Positions 1 through 9,045 of a stretch of 64,000 nt of DNA are shown here, piece after piece. Below the pieces are notes generated by a model that saw only the letters and a program-made list of their open reading frames with translations, ran no database searches and had not been told where the DNA came from. The position numbers and the translations under genes were made by a program. The stretch comes from a virus. The DNA lies in IMG/VR virus record IMGVR_UViG_3300034110_001237, positions 62,001-126,000 of that record; one strand, 5' to 3'. Numbering within the stretch: the first letter of the stretch is position 1; each line of letters starts with the position of its first letter.

Positions 1-12
1 TGTCAGAATATT

Positions 13-267
13 ATGACTGATCTTCAAACTAGATTTAATGCTAAGTACAAGGCAGACATTAAATTTCATACTTATGCCAGTCGGGCTGGGCCAGTCACTG
101 ATTATGATAACCTTATTGGATCGGTAAAGTTAGGTGAAGATCTTTTAAGAGTTCATTTTTCTTGTGATGAAGTCAAAAAACCAGACACAACAGAAAATTT
201 AACCTTTATTCATGCTTTATTTCATTATGAAAACTTAGCATCAAGATTGCTTATTGATGATATTTAA
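13..267 (+). CDS. Small protein of unknown function
   Basis: 84 aa, soluble, acidic C-terminal half, ending LASRLLIDDI. I do not recognise it. The start is uncertain because only 12 bases precede the ATG in the window and no clear ribosome binding site is seen there, so the gene could begin further upstream. It is followed after 44 bases by the next + strand gene. Confidence 0.6.
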   Translation: MTDLQTRFNAKYKADIKFHTYASRAGPVTDYDNLIGSVKLGEDLLRVHFSCDEVKKPDTTENLTFIHALFHYENLASRLLIDDI

Positions 268-311
268 AAAGCCTTTAGAACGATTTCAACCATTTAGTAA
301 GGAGAAAGATC

Positions 312-887
312 TTGAATACATTTGAAAGATTTAAACAGGATTGTAAGAAATTACTTACCGATGAGAAGTTTTATACAGAACCAAAAGATGATGGTAAACG
401 CATTATCGTCAAAGCACATCTAAAACGAGCACGTAATGGATTGGCAGTCGGAACTATCATCTATATTGATCGAAATGACTGGCTTAATCCTAATGATGAC
501 CGAGTTTGGGGCTATACGAAGCTTGAACACTTTGGACAAGGAAATCATGCGTATAGTGGAATGGAAAAAGCTGATCTTGAATATTCACCCACCAATGAGC
601 CGTCTTATTCTGTTGTTATTGAACATGTTAAGAAAAGCATGGCTGGATTTACTCCAGATCCCGATTATCCTGAAGATAATATTGCCAATGTTAAGGAATC
701 AGTCGTTTCTTCTATTGTCATTGAAAGCTGTCTATCGGAGAATGAAGCCGTTTCAAGAGCATCAGTGGTTGCAACAGCCTTTAAAATTCCAAGAATTGAG
801 TCTCCTAAGCATGTAGGTAATCTATATATTTGGAATACTCTTGATGATATTGGAACAGGTATTAAAATCTATGTTAGGCCGGATTAA
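312..887 (+). CDS. Hypothetical protein, TTG start
   Basis: 191 aa, soluble, no signal peptide or membrane segment; family not recognised. A strong site AAGGAG lies 7-8 bases before the TTG start and no ATG fits the reading frame at that distance, so TTG is the likely initiator. The + gene downstream is separated by 72 bases. Confidence 0.75.
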   Translation: MNTFERFKQDCKKLLTDEKFYTEPKDDGKRIIVKAHLKRARNGLAVGTIIYIDRNDWLNPNDDRVWGYTKLEHFGQGNHAYSGMEKADLEYSPTNEPSYSVVIEHVKKSMAGFTPDPDYPEDNIANVKESVVSSIVIESCLSENEAVSRASVVATAFKIPRIESPKHVGNLYIWNTLDDIGTGIKIYVRPD

Positions 888-959
888 AGTTTAAATTAAT
901 AGTATCATTGACTTTTTTTATAAAATTGAGTAACCTACCTTATTTTAAGGAGTGTAGCT

Positions 960-1259
960 ATGACTGGTGATGAATTACGGACCCTTTTTCAAGAATATGG
1001 TGAAACAGATGAGTCTCACAAATTTGATAGAGTTGCGGTAAAATTTAGTAAACGTGATGATTTACATGCTTTTATTTTACTTGATAAAATAATGCCTGAT
1101 GGTCATACAATGGTTTCTGCTGCTGCACATGATGAAATCTTTTTGGGCTTTGATATGGAAGAGCTGGCCGCTGTCATTACGCAAGAACAGGTCTTGGAGC
1201 TTGTACGCTGTGGTGTTTCTTATGACAGTCATCATGACTGTTTGTATATGTTCGTTTAA
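960..1259 (+). CDS. Hypothetical protein
   Basis: 99 aa acidic soluble protein of unknown family. AAGGAG lies 8 bases before the ATG. It precedes a promoter (TATAAT at 1290-1295) that serves the next gene. Confidence 0.8.
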   Translation: MTGDELRTLFQEYGETDESHKFDRVAVKFSKRDDLHAFILLDKIMPDGHTMVSAAAHDEIFLGFDMEELAAVITQEQVLELVRCGVSYDSHHDCLYMFV

Positions 1260-1327
1260 CGATGATTTGCTTTTTGACGGCTCATTTGATATAATGGGCC
1301 TTCTTAATTCAACAAGGTAAATTTATC

Positions 1328-1753
1328 ATGACGTTTAAATTGATCACTTCTAATGAGACTTCGCACCTTCATGGTCATTCTTATGAGACAACTGTTATGG
1401 TTGAGTGCTTGGATAAACTCTTTCCAGAGGAAAAAGGTAACTACCAATATCTGTCAAAAGCAAAAGTAGACAAGCTTAAAGAGCTTGTGGCTGCACAGTA
1501 TATTGTGCTTTATTTTGTTGACTCTTACACTTATCCAGTTGAAAATTACCATGACAAAGATGGTGATTACATTAATTCAGATTCGGAAACTAACTCATAC
1601 AAGTCTCCAACCGAAGAAATGATTGTAGCTTTGAATGAAATGGGGTATAATGACACCACTGAAATGATGAAGAATGCTGTTCGTGTTAATCACGACATTA
1701 ACCTTTATTATGGTGAGCGTATCTCGCTTGAATCCTACTGCATTAAAATTTAA
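1328..1753 (+). CDS. Hypothetical protein, paralog of the next gene
   Basis: 141 aa. It shares a pattern with the following gene: an aromatic strand before a YxDxDG turn (here residues about 59-78), and a C-terminal segment with an LYYGxxxxxxSYCIKI-like end, matched by HYYGDSVTYAYIKI in the neighbour. This suggests tandem duplication followed by divergence. TATAAT at 1290-1295 lies upstream. Function unknown. Confidence 0.8.
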   Translation: MTFKLITSNETSHLHGHSYETTVMVECLDKLFPEEKGNYQYLSKAKVDKLKELVAAQYIVLYFVDSYTYPVENYHDKDGDYINSDSETNSYKSPTEEMIVALNEMGYNDTTEMMKNAVRVNHDINLYYGERISLESYCIKI

Positions 1754-1763
1754 GGATATTATC

Positions 1764-2276
1764 ATGGCTATTCATTTCGCAGCAGACATCAATGCAGAAC
1801 AAGGCACTGACCTTGGGTGGAAATTTGAAAATGGTGTTTTGTATGAGTCCGTCAGCTACATGCTAAAAGAGATCTTTCCTGAATTTCTTTCCATGCTTAA
1901 AGTGGACGATGAACATCGTTATATTCCAGAAGTTCATATTCAAAAGAAAATCGAATTCCATGACAAGATTGATGCCGAATTCTTCTTGTTCTACTATCCT
2001 GAAAAAGAAACATCTGGTCAAGATCCTTATGTGGACGAAAATGGTGCCCAATGCCATGCTTCCAGTAAAGATGTTGATCTTGAAGTTCCAATGTATGAAC
2101 TTCGTGAAGCGGTTCGAGCAGAATTTCCACAAGTCGTAGATGTAGAAAAGTTTGTCGATAATGTTTTGAAACTGCACAGTGATGATACTTACTATATGAA
2201 CCATTATTATGGCGATAGTGTCACTTATGCTTACATTAAAATCAAAAAAGATGCTGACCTTAGTCGCTATCTCTAA
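1764..2276 (+). CDS. Hypothetical protein, paralog of the previous gene
   Basis: 170 aa. The start chosen is the ATG 10 bases after the previous stop, preceded by AAGGAT. A longer in-frame reading exists but would run back through the upstream gene. It shares the HYYGD...YIKI end with the gene at 1328. Soluble; function unknown; probably co-transcribed with its neighbour. Confidence 0.8.
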   Translation: MAIHFAADINAEQGTDLGWKFENGVLYESVSYMLKEIFPEFLSMLKVDDEHRYIPEVHIQKKIEFHDKIDAEFFLFYYPEKETSGQDPYVDENGAQCHASSKDVDLEVPMYELREAVRAEFPQVVDVEKFVDNVLKLHSDDTYYMNHYYGDSVTYAYIKIKKDADLSRYL

Positions 2277-2291
2277 TTAAAAGGAAACTTT

Positions 2292-2597
2292 ATGAGCCGC
2301 ATGAATGTTCGATTTGACCGCGTATTTAACAAGAAAGGTAACTTTGATCTTAAAGAGTTTGATCTTCGTTATTTTGACCCTTATCGTCGTGACGATGATA
2401 ATAAAAACCATGTTGAGTTATATGAACTCTTGTTTGATAGCAATGGTAATGTGCTAGATGAAGTTCGTCATGAACTTGAAGCTTATATCAAGCTGAAGGA
2501 ATTTCCTGCCTTGTCAGATGCTGTAAAACTGTTTTATGCTGGTATCCACGGTAGTCGTACTGATGGTTCTTATCCCGCAGTTTACATGTTCAAATAA
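2292..2597 (+). CDS. Hypothetical protein, paralog of the gene at 50084
   Basis: 101 aa. It has the order F-x-x-GNF, a YDP/YFDP turn, LLFDSxGN near residue 48-56, a DAVxLxF helix and a C-terminal MFK. All of these recur in the same order in the gene at 50084, 48 kb away, so the two are dispersed paralogs. AAAGGAAA precedes the ATG. Function unknown. Confidence 0.8.
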   Translation: MSRMNVRFDRVFNKKGNFDLKEFDLRYFDPYRRDDDNKNHVELYELLFDSNGNVLDEVRHELEAYIKLKEFPALSDAVKLFYAGIHGSRTDGSYPAVYMFK

Positions 2598-2693
2598 TTC
2601 AAAAATAAATTTGAAATTGTTTAAATAATAGTTGTTTTAAGTTAAAAACGTTGATATAATAACCCCACACTAACTAAAAAAGGAAATACAATC

Positions 2694-2819
2694 ATGGCAA
2701 CAGTAAATTCAGCAAAAAAAGCACAAGAAATCGAACAAGCCTACGCACAGGTTGCTGAAACCAAGCGTCGTCAGGAAGAAAAAATGTGGTCGCAACACGA
2801 AAAAGCAAACAAGCGTTAA
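2694..2819 (+). CDS. Very small charged helical protein
   Basis: 41 aa, rich in Lys, Gln, Glu and Arg, predicted as one continuous helix (NSAKKAQEIEQAYAQVAETK and on). AAAGGAA lies before the ATG, and a promoter with GATATAAT at about 2653-2660 lies upstream, so it has its own transcription signal. Function unknown. Confidence 0.75.
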   Translation: MATVNSAKKAQEIEQAYAQVAETKRRQEEKMWSQHEKANKR

Positions 2820-2846
2820 TACCCCTCATTCAAAAAAGGATTTACA

Positions 2847-3182
2847 ATGTCACAAGCAACTGCAGTCATTGAGTTTGACAACTTGAATAACCCACCAGAA
2901 GGGTTTCATGCTTCGGCAATGGGATGGTATTTTCATGGTGAACTTGAAGACATGGTAGGATTTGATATTCCATCCGCTTCCGTTGACCTACGTGAAGTTC
3001 CAGATGGTATCTATGCCGGTTCTTACAAAGGGCTGGACTGCACCTTTTTTAACTGGTCTGTTATTGAAGAGTATGGTTCTATCAAAAAACGTCGTCATCG
3101 TGGATTCATTGTCCTTAATACGGATAAGGAAGCTTACGAATTTGCCGAGTTGGCTTACCGAACTAAACGTCAAAATCTTTAA
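2847..3182 (+). CDS. Hypothetical protein
   Basis: 111 aa soluble protein. AAAAAGGAT precedes the ATG and a strong terminator follows at 3200-3228. It lies 27 bases after the 41-aa gene and probably shares its promoter. Family not recognised. Confidence 0.8.
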   Translation: MSQATAVIEFDNLNNPPEGFHASAMGWYFHGELEDMVGFDIPSASVDLREVPDGIYAGSYKGLDCTFFNWSVIEEYGSIKKRRHRGFIVLNTDKEAYEFAELAYRTKRQNL

Positions 3183-3199
3183 AAATGTAATCTGTAAAA

Positions 3200-3228
3200 A
3201 AGATCAAGTTTTCTTGATCTTTTTTTTT
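3200..3228 (+). terminator. Intrinsic terminator
   Basis: Stem AGATCAAG/CTTGATCT with a TTTT loop, followed by eight T. It ends the gene at 2847. Confidence 0.9.
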
Positions 3229-3282
3229 GCCTTTATTTTCTGTTCATGGTATACTTAATCATTACTTAATTTGGAGTCTTCT

Positions 3283-3714
3283 ATGTATGATATCGTTGCG
3301 TCAAGCATCATTAATGACCTAATTCTTAATCGTGATCCTACCAGTCATCTTATTTTGGATGAACTTAAAAAGGCTCAAAGTCTTGTTGGTCAAACTGAAC
3401 TGCTGATTCAAATTGATTCAGATGACGATTTTGCGGTTGATGGGAAATCAGTTTTTTCCAAATCTTTTGTAATTGGCAATCGTGATTTGGTAGAAGTCTA
3501 TAAAGACGCTATTAAAAGTATCACTTTCGGTCATCACAATCAAAAAAACTACAAGCTTGAACGTTTCTTGGAAGATATTATGACAGAAGATTTTTTAGAG
3601 GAAGTTGCTAGCGGCCATGCATCCACAGGTGGTAATCAAACCATTGATGTATACGTTATTCCATCCCCTACTGTGTTGACTATCGGGTCAATTAAGATTG
3701 ATTTGACAAAATAA
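3283..3714 (+). CDS. Hypothetical protein
   Basis: 143 aa, acidic, soluble. The ATG at 3283 is preceded by TTGGAG with good spacing and by a promoter-like GGTATACT at about 3248-3255. A TTG four codons upstream overlaps the ribosome site and was not used. Function unknown. Confidence 0.8.
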   Translation: MYDIVASSIINDLILNRDPTSHLILDELKKAQSLVGQTELLIQIDSDDDFAVDGKSVFSKSFVIGNRDLVEVYKDAIKSITFGHHNQKNYKLERFLEDIMTEDFLEEVASGHASTGGNQTIDVYVIPSPTVLTIGSIKIDLTK

Positions 3715-3771
3715 TACTTTCAATTATTGCTCAATTATGTTAAAATAGGCCCACTTGAGGGCTTATTTTTT

Positions 3772-4419
3772 ATGAGAAAACCAATTACTGTCAACACCAT
3801 TGCAGAACTGAAATCAGTTGCATTTGATTATAATGCTCCTGTTTTCGTTGGCCCTGACATTCTGATTAGTGATTTTATTTCGACGGATGATGAATGTGAT
3901 AAACTCATTGAAAAATTAAAACCTTATCACAAAAGTGTGATTGCTTTCTGTTTTTCTCATGATGGTTTTCGTGTTCATTTTTTGATGATTGATAATTTCG
4001 TCGTCTTAAAAAAATATGCCATTGAAAATGTGACGATTATGAATTTGAAAAAATTTGTTGTCCACTCTATTCGTTTTGACACTGGCACTCATGATTGGAG
4101 CGAAAAGGAATTCTATTCCTATAAGCGTGGTAATAAACCTGTCAGTGTTAGTCGTAACTATGCTTCGTTTATTGCAAAATATGCTCATGTTTATGATAAA
4201 ACCTACGTCAGTGAAATTAGAGTAACTGATAACTCTCAATACTTGATTGATATGACATTTAATCGTAACGGTCGTAAGATTACATTAATGGAGTTGGGAG
4301 CGGAGTATCCAGAGATTGTGTCTGCATTGCGTGGAAAGGTTCGCTCAGTTGAAAACTTGACCAATAAAAGTAAGCTGATTAAATCGTTTTTACCTATTAT
4401 TGATATGATACTTATTTAA
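3772..4419 (+). CDS. Hypothetical protein with the C-terminal M-x-x-I signature
   Basis: 215 aa. It ends LPIIDMILI, the short hydrophobic helix with Met at -4 found in about 14 proteins of the window. The segment before it (a YPEI turn after an RKITLMEL-like strand) resembles the next gene, so the two are probably paralogs. A hairpin GCCC/GGGC followed by TTATTTTTT lies in the leader at about 3749-3771 and could act as an attenuator. The ATG after it was taken because an earlier start would overlap the -10 box (TAAAAT). Confidence 0.78.
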   Translation: MRKPITVNTIAELKSVAFDYNAPVFVGPDILISDFISTDDECDKLIEKLKPYHKSVIAFCFSHDGFRVHFLMIDNFVVLKKYAIENVTIMNLKKFVVHSIRFDTGTHDWSEKEFYSYKRGNKPVSVSRNYASFIAKYAHVYDKTYVSEIRVTDNSQYLIDMTFNRNGRKITLMELGAEYPEIVSALRGKVRSVENLTNKSKLIKSFLPIIDMILI

Positions 4420-4428
4420 GGATTGATT

Positions 4429-5058
4429 ATGCTCCATATAGAAACTATTGACCAGTTAAAAGCATGCTTGCTCTCGGATACATCTACTGGGTTATTTATT
4501 ACTCCAGTCCAAACATTTGTAAAATCAGGTGAGCTTATTAAATATGAAAATCGAGCTGAATATTTATATCCGCTTGATGAAGTGACTTTCATTAAATTCC
4601 AAATTAGTCAAAATGTTATTGTTTTCAAAGGCTATTGCATTAAATTTGAAAAACATTACATTTATCATCGCTTAAATAACCTGCCAGCCACTTTGTTTTA
4701 TTTAAGAAATGGAGAACTCAATACAACAAGTTGGTTTGTGGATGGAGCATTGGTTCGAGATCACCCAATGCAACCTGTCATGGTTGAGCATTGTGATGGT
4801 GATTATTGGAAGTTTCAGTATGCAAAAACAGATGACAGTTTCTTTGAGATATCTTATATCCTTTTTGACAAGAAAAAGACCGGGACATTACAAATAGTGG
4901 ACATGTTAGTTCGATATCGTGGAGAAAACCTTAATCTCAAAAGTATCAAAAAACGTTATCCATTTATTGAAGATCTCACGTTTGAAGACTGTTATGACCT
5001 AAGTGTCAACATTTTTACAGATGATCAAATCACTTTAATGAGAATGATTGATATTTGA
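4429..5058 (+). CDS. Hypothetical protein with the C-terminal M-x-x-I signature
   Basis: 209 aa, 9 bases after the previous gene and probably co-transcribed with it; AAGGAT lies before the ATG. It ends LTLMRMIDI. Resemblance to the upstream neighbour in the last 60 residues (a YRGENLNLKSIKKRYPFI segment) suggests an old tandem duplication. Function unknown. Confidence 0.8.
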   Translation: MLHIETIDQLKACLLSDTSTGLFITPVQTFVKSGELIKYENRAEYLYPLDEVTFIKFQISQNVIVFKGYCIKFEKHYIYHRLNNLPATLFYLRNGELNTTSWFVDGALVRDHPMQPVMVEHCDGDYWKFQYAKTDDSFFEISYILFDKKKTGTLQIVDMLVRYRGENLNLKSIKKRYPFIEDLTFEDCYDLSVNIFTDDQITLMRMIDI

Positions 5059-5060
5059 AA

Positions 5061-5162
5061 TCGGCAATATAATGCGGATTATTTATTAATTTTGGCACCT
5101 AATCGGCAATGTAATGCAGATTAAGGTGCTTTTTAGTATCGAAAACTGCATTATATTGCAGT
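5061..5162. repeat. Three copies of a 12-nt element between convergent genes
   Basis: Two direct copies of a 21-nt unit (5061-5081 and 5103-5123, two differences) contain GCAATATAATGC and GCAATGTAATGC. A third, inverted copy GCATTATATTGC lies at 5147-5158 within the palindrome 5145-5162. The middle copy sits in the loop of the terminator hairpin. The unit has no obvious coding role. Confidence 0.75.
5094..5134. terminator. Terminator hairpin between convergent genes
   Basis: GGCACCT at 5094-5100 pairs with AAGGTGC at 5123-5129, then runs into TTTT. It separates the + gene ending at 5058 from the - gene ending at 5164. Confidence 0.7.
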
Positions 5163-5163
5163 C

Positions 5164-5997
5164 TTAACACTCAATCATCTCAATCAACTTTAAATAATCC
5201 ATAAAGGCTACTTTGTTTGGCCCAGTTAAATTGTCATAGAAAATTTTGTTTACAATTTTAAACCAATTTGTATTTTCAAAATCAATACTGGCATAATCCA
5301 AGAAACTTGTGTCCACATCTTCTTTGATCGAGTTCACATGATTAACAAAGCTTACCAGCAATAGTTCGCTTTGCGGTGTTCCAAAATCGTCAACATAATA
5401 ATTACTACTACGACCTTCTAAAACTTTTTTTGTCTCAAAACTCTTTTTACATAGTTTATGTTCTTTATCAAAAAAGTAACACATAGAGTTTGAATAATAG
5501 GTTTTAGCTTTAATTTTATCAATCAGGTCTGGTGTTTTAAAACAGTTCTTTTTGACTAATACATAAATCGAACCACCAAATTCCATGTCTAGATAGAAGT
5601 TTAATGTCATAGATGGGTCATTAAAATGATCGATGTTTAAATGTTTGATAAGTCCTGTTTCAGAAGTTCCACCTTCATAATTAGAACTGTAATGTGTTTG
5701 TCTGCCATTTTCGTCATAATGAACATAAATTGGCATCTCAAATCGACAATCAAATAGTTCATACAAGTTGAAGGTAAATGTGATGGTAATACAATCTTTT
5801 GTTTTTTCATTAGCGTAAAATGAGGTTTCATTTTCTTCCAAGTGAAGATGCTCTTGAATCAATTCCATTGTTATATCTGGATTATTATTGATTGCATTTA
5901 ATTTCTCACACATTAACGCATGCATAATTTGGAAGTGCCTAGGTTTCAGCATTTCCTTCGTAGATAATTCTTTATAATGTGGAAAAAATAACTTCAT
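5164..5997 (-). CDS. Tandem paralog 3 of 3, soluble, M-x-x-I signature family
   Basis: 277 aa. It is the last of three tandem - strand paralogs. Shared features are an N-terminal FPxYxEL motif (residues 5-11), an INNN turn near residue 37, a central HFND segment and a C-terminal LTG-x-x-K/R-x-AFxDYxK helix. This copy ends LKLIEMIEC instead of the usual Ile. AAAGGA precedes the ATG. No catalytic motif seen. Confidence 0.85.
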   Translation of the reverse strand: MKLFFPHYKELSTKEMLKPRHFQIMHALMCEKLNAINNNPDITMELIQEHLHLEENETSFYANEKTKDCITITFTFNLYELFDCRFEMPIYVHYDENGRQTHYSSNYEGGTSETGLIKHLNIDHFNDPSMTLNFYLDMEFGGSIYVLVKKNCFKTPDLIDKIKAKTYYSNSMCYFFDKEHKLCKKSFETKKVLEGRSSNYYVDDFGTPQSELLLVSFVNHVNSIKEDVDTSFLDYASIDFENTNWFKIVNKIFYDNLTGPNKVAFMDYLKLIEMIEC

Positions 5998-6016
5998 TTT
6001 AGTGTCCTTTTATTTC

Positions 6017-6811
6017 TTAAATTGTCATCATATCGATCACTTTCATATAATCTAAGAAAGCATTGCGTTTATCACCTGTTAAGGCATTTAAAAACATGTT
6101 ATGGACTTTTTTAAACCATTCTGGTTTATTGAAGTCTATTCTCGCATAATTAACAAACGTTGTGTCAACAGTTTCTTTTTGATTGATTATATGATTTAAA
6201 AACATTAAAAACAAATGTTCTGTTTCCAATTTTTCAAAACCTTCAAATGAATAGCTTGTTTCAGATTCTGTATCCGCATCAATAGTTTTAAATTTTCTAT
6301 ATTTTATTTTATGATGTTTATCAAAAAAATATCTTAATGTTACTGTTTTTGAATGAGACATCGGTGTTTTTATGTAATCATGTTTTACAATTTCATAACC
6401 TTCTTCTAATTCTCTTTTATTTAAATGAAACTCAAGATAAGAATGTCCATCATTAAAATGATCAAGATTTAACATCTGCATTATTTCTGAACGTTTTATT
6501 GAGCCAACATAACGTGACTCCCATGTTGTATACTTGCCGCTTTCATCGAATGAAATAGTTATTGGTATTCTAAATTTAAAATCAAAAAAAACAACATCGA
6601 AATTAATGATTACAAAATCTTTTATTGGATAAAAATGAATTTTATGGCCTACTATTTCTAAGTTCTCGACAATCAAACTTTCGTTAAATTCTAAGTTATT
6701 ATTAATTTCATTTAATTTTTCACATATTAATGTATGCACAATTTTAGAATACCTAGGGTTCAGCGACTCTTCACTGGTTAATTCTTTGTAGTCTGGAAAA
6801 ATTAAATTCAT
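6017..6811 (-). CDS. Tandem paralog 2 of 3, soluble, M-x-x-I signature family
   Basis: 264 aa. It starts with the FPDYKEL motif, has EINNN near residue 38, HFNDGHSYLEF in the middle and ends DYMKVIDMMTI. It lies 19 bases from the downstream copy and 16 bases from the upstream copy, so the three form one operon. Function unknown. Confidence 0.85.
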   Translation of the reverse strand: MNLIFPDYKELTSEESLNPRYSKIVHTLICEKLNEINNNLEFNESLIVENLEIVGHKIHFYPIKDFVIINFDVVFFDFKFRIPITISFDESGKYTTWESRYVGSIKRSEIMQMLNLDHFNDGHSYLEFHLNKRELEEGYEIVKHDYIKTPMSHSKTVTLRYFFDKHHKIKYRKFKTIDADTESETSYSFEGFEKLETEHLFLMFLNHIINQKETVDTTFVNYARIDFNKPEWFKKVHNMFLNALTGDKRNAFLDYMKVIDMMTI

Positions 6812-6827
6812 TTTATTTAGTATCCTT

Positions 6828-7628
6828 TTAAATAGTTAACATATCAATCATTTTCATGTAATCTAAGAAAGCAACACGTTTATCACCTGTTAATAATCTA
6901 AAAAATGTTGAATGTGCTTTTTTTGCCCAATCAGCGTCATCAAAATTGAATGTATTATAATTAATCAAATCAATATCAGTATGTTCTTGTTCATTTGTGA
7001 TATGTCGTAAAAATTTAAGGAATAAAATCTCTGATGCTACTTTCTCGAAGCCATCAATCGAATAACTTGATGTTCCAGCACCGTTAACGCTATAGTTCAC
7101 TGTTTCAAAACTTTTGCAGTGAACAGTGTGATTTCTATTGAAGTAATATTTCAATTTTAATCTTTTCTTCGGATAGTCTGGTAACTTAACATCGTTTAAT
7201 TTGATAATTGTATACACTTCATTGAGGTCATCATCTTTTAATGAAAATTCAAGATGTGAATGGGTATCATTGAAATGATTTATATTCAATATATTCATTA
7301 TCTCTGGATATCTTGAATCCCCTTCATAATAGGAGAGCCATTGAGTATATTGACCTATATTGTTAAAATAGGCATTCACTGCCAAACAAAAGGTAAAATC
7401 GAAAAATTTAACATATAAATTGAAGGTTACATATTCTTTTGATTTATAGAAATTTGTTACTGTGTTAATAATTTTAACATTGTCCTTGATGGTTTCTTTG
7501 TTTAATTCATGATTATTATTCATGATAGTAAACTTATCACATAACATTGATTGTAAAATGTCTTTTTGTATGTCCGTTAAATTAGGAGATTTCTCTAATT
7601 CATAGTAGTTTGGAAATTTTAATGACAT
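6828..7628 (-). CDS. Tandem paralog 1 of 3, soluble, M-x-x-I signature family
   Basis: 266 aa. First gene of the three-gene - strand operon. It has FPNYYEL, MNNN and HFNDTHSHLEF motifs and ends DYMKMIDMLTI. Two adjacent ATG codons (7629-7631 and 7626-7628 in complement) are possible; the second has better spacing to GAGG. Confidence 0.82.
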   Translation of the reverse strand: MSLKFPNYYELEKSPNLTDIQKDILQSMLCDKFTIMNNNHELNKETIKDNVKIINTVTNFYKSKEYVTFNLYVKFFDFTFCLAVNAYFNNIGQYTQWLSYYEGDSRYPEIMNILNINHFNDTHSHLEFSLKDDDLNEVYTIIKLNDVKLPDYPKKRLKLKYYFNRNHTVHCKSFETVNYSVNGAGTSSYSIDGFEKVASEILFLKFLRHITNEQEHTDIDLINYNTFNFDDADWAKKAHSTFFRLLTGDKRVAFLDYMKMIDMLTI

Positions 7629-7631
7629 CAT

Positions 7632-7770
7632 CAGTCCTCAGTTTTCGCATCTTTAAATTATACATCATTTTCCTATTATAGTCTAGCTTTTCGTTTGGAA
7701 AAAGCTAAAAAAAACAGTTGCTTTCATCTGTTTATTTATGTTAAAATGATCGTCTCAAAGAGGTAATTTT
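7632..7770. promoter_or_regulatory. Divergent promoter region
   Basis: About 140 AT-rich bases separate the - strand paralog operon from the next + gene. They hold a short hairpin (AGCTTTT/AAAAGCT at about 7684-7705), and on the + strand TTAAAAT at about 7741-7747 serves as a likely -10 before AAAGAGG. Confidence 0.5.
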
Positions 7771-8205
7771 ATGGAACTGGATATAAAAGTTATAAAAGAA
7801 TTAGGATCACATGTTGGGACAAAAGTTTGGATTTGTGATTATCGTCAACCTGATTTGGATAAGAAAGCTATCCGTCATGTCCCTCCAACAGAAGTATTCA
7901 TTGTTTCAAATGAAGAAAATAAAACCAACAAGAAAATTTATTATTCTGACACCCATTTTAGACCAGTTGGTAAAAATGGCGAAGCCAGCAGTAAAATGAT
8001 TGCTATTTTTGACAACACTGGCTACCGTGCTTATCCGGGTGTTCCGCTTCATGTTTTTGATAACAAAGAAGAGTGTGTTGACTTTTACAATGACCAAGCT
8101 GATAAAATTATTTCAGCAATTGATGACAAGATCAGTTGGGTTGTGGTAGGATTGAACAATTACAAAAACGAAATTCTCGACAATAAACTTAAATCAAGGA
8201 AATAA
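7771..8205 (+). CDS. Hypothetical protein
   Basis: 144 aa, Lys-rich, soluble. It contains a CDYRQPD segment near residue 23. AGAGG precedes the ATG. The next gene follows after 3 bases, indicating an operon. Family not recognised. Confidence 0.8.
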   Translation: MELDIKVIKELGSHVGTKVWICDYRQPDLDKKAIRHVPPTEVFIVSNEENKTNKKIYYSDTHFRPVGKNGEASSKMIAIFDNTGYRAYPGVPLHVFDNKEECVDFYNDQADKIISAIDDKISWVVVGLNNYKNEILDNKLKSRK

Positions 8206-8208
8206 TCA

Positions 8209-8646
8209 ATGACTACTCCAGTAGAAATAGGTGTTAAAGATCGGTATGGTGTTGAAATCGTTCAGGGTGATTATGTAAAGTTTGATTTTTCTGACTTGAT
8301 GGACACTCCATTCAGTAACAGTCACTTTGGACAACTGATTCGCAAGCATAGCCTTGAAAAGTGTGTCATTCACTTTATGGCTGCAAAGACCTTTCAACCT
8401 GACTACGGTTGGCACAATACCTTATGCTATGTCATCTACTTTTTGAAAAATGATGATGTATTTCTTCGTCGTGAAGATCGTGAAGCAGATGAACCCCCTT
8501 ATGTTCGGACGGGTGATGAACCGCCTTACTTTACTTACGATTTTGATGCTCGTTTCTTGGTCTACATTAAACAGAAAGACCGTTTCAGTATTTCTGGTCA
8601 TTCAGATAATACACTTTTGACACTGGATGAGATCAAATCCGCTTAA
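8209..8646 (+). CDS. Hypothetical protein, possibly YopX-like N-terminus
   Basis: 145 aa. The N-terminal KDRYGVEIVQGDYVKF (residues 10-25) resembles the D-x-x-G-x-E-I-x-x-G-D-x-V signature of phage YopX-type proteins, but the rest does not obviously match, so this is tentative. AAGGAA precedes the ATG, which overlaps the end of the upstream transcription unit. Confidence 0.75.
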   Translation: MTTPVEIGVKDRYGVEIVQGDYVKFDFSDLMDTPFSNSHFGQLIRKHSLEKCVIHFMAAKTFQPDYGWHNTLCYVIYFLKNDDVFLRREDREADEPPYVRTGDEPPYFTYDFDARFLVYIKQKDRFSISGHSDNTLLTLDEIKSA

Positions 8647-8694
8647 CTATTTATAACGATGGCTTAGGTCATCTTTTCATTTGGAGTTTTAACC

Positions 8695-9024
8695 ATGCTT
8701 AATTTTCTTTTTAAAAAAGTGATTGTTGTTGAATATGATGACCGTATTAGTATCTATGATACCTTTAAAAAAGTAAAACGTAATGATGCTCTATTGGAAT
8801 ATGTCAACAGCAATTTGACACTTAAAAGTGGTTCTAAGTCGATGCCAGCAGAATTGCACACAGGTGCTGAATTTTATTATCCAGTGACATTGTACGCCGC
8901 CCACCGTTTTAATTTCTTGCACCTTAGTGATGCAGCTTCGTGTGCTTATCATCAATTTAAATCTGTTTTGATACGTTCTTCATGTGACTGGGATGGATTT
9001 TCAGCATACTCTTTTAAAAAATAA
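8695..9024 (+). CDS. Hypothetical protein
   Basis: 109 aa. The N-terminus (LNFLFKKVIVVEYDDRISIY) is hydrophobic but looks like a beta strand rather than a membrane anchor. TTGGAG precedes the ATG. Function unknown. Confidence 0.78.
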   Translation: MLNFLFKKVIVVEYDDRISIYDTFKKVKRNDALLEYVNSNLTLKSGSKSMPAELHTGAEFYYPVTLYAAHRFNFLHLSDAASCAYHQFKSVLIRSSCDWDGFSAYSFKK

Positions 9025-9045
9025 ACATATTTCTTTGGAGATTTT

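Noticed and set aside
5069-5074. TATAAT in the 5061 repeat as a promoter
   Set aside because: It lies between convergent genes with no downstream reading frame on the + strand and no -35 box.
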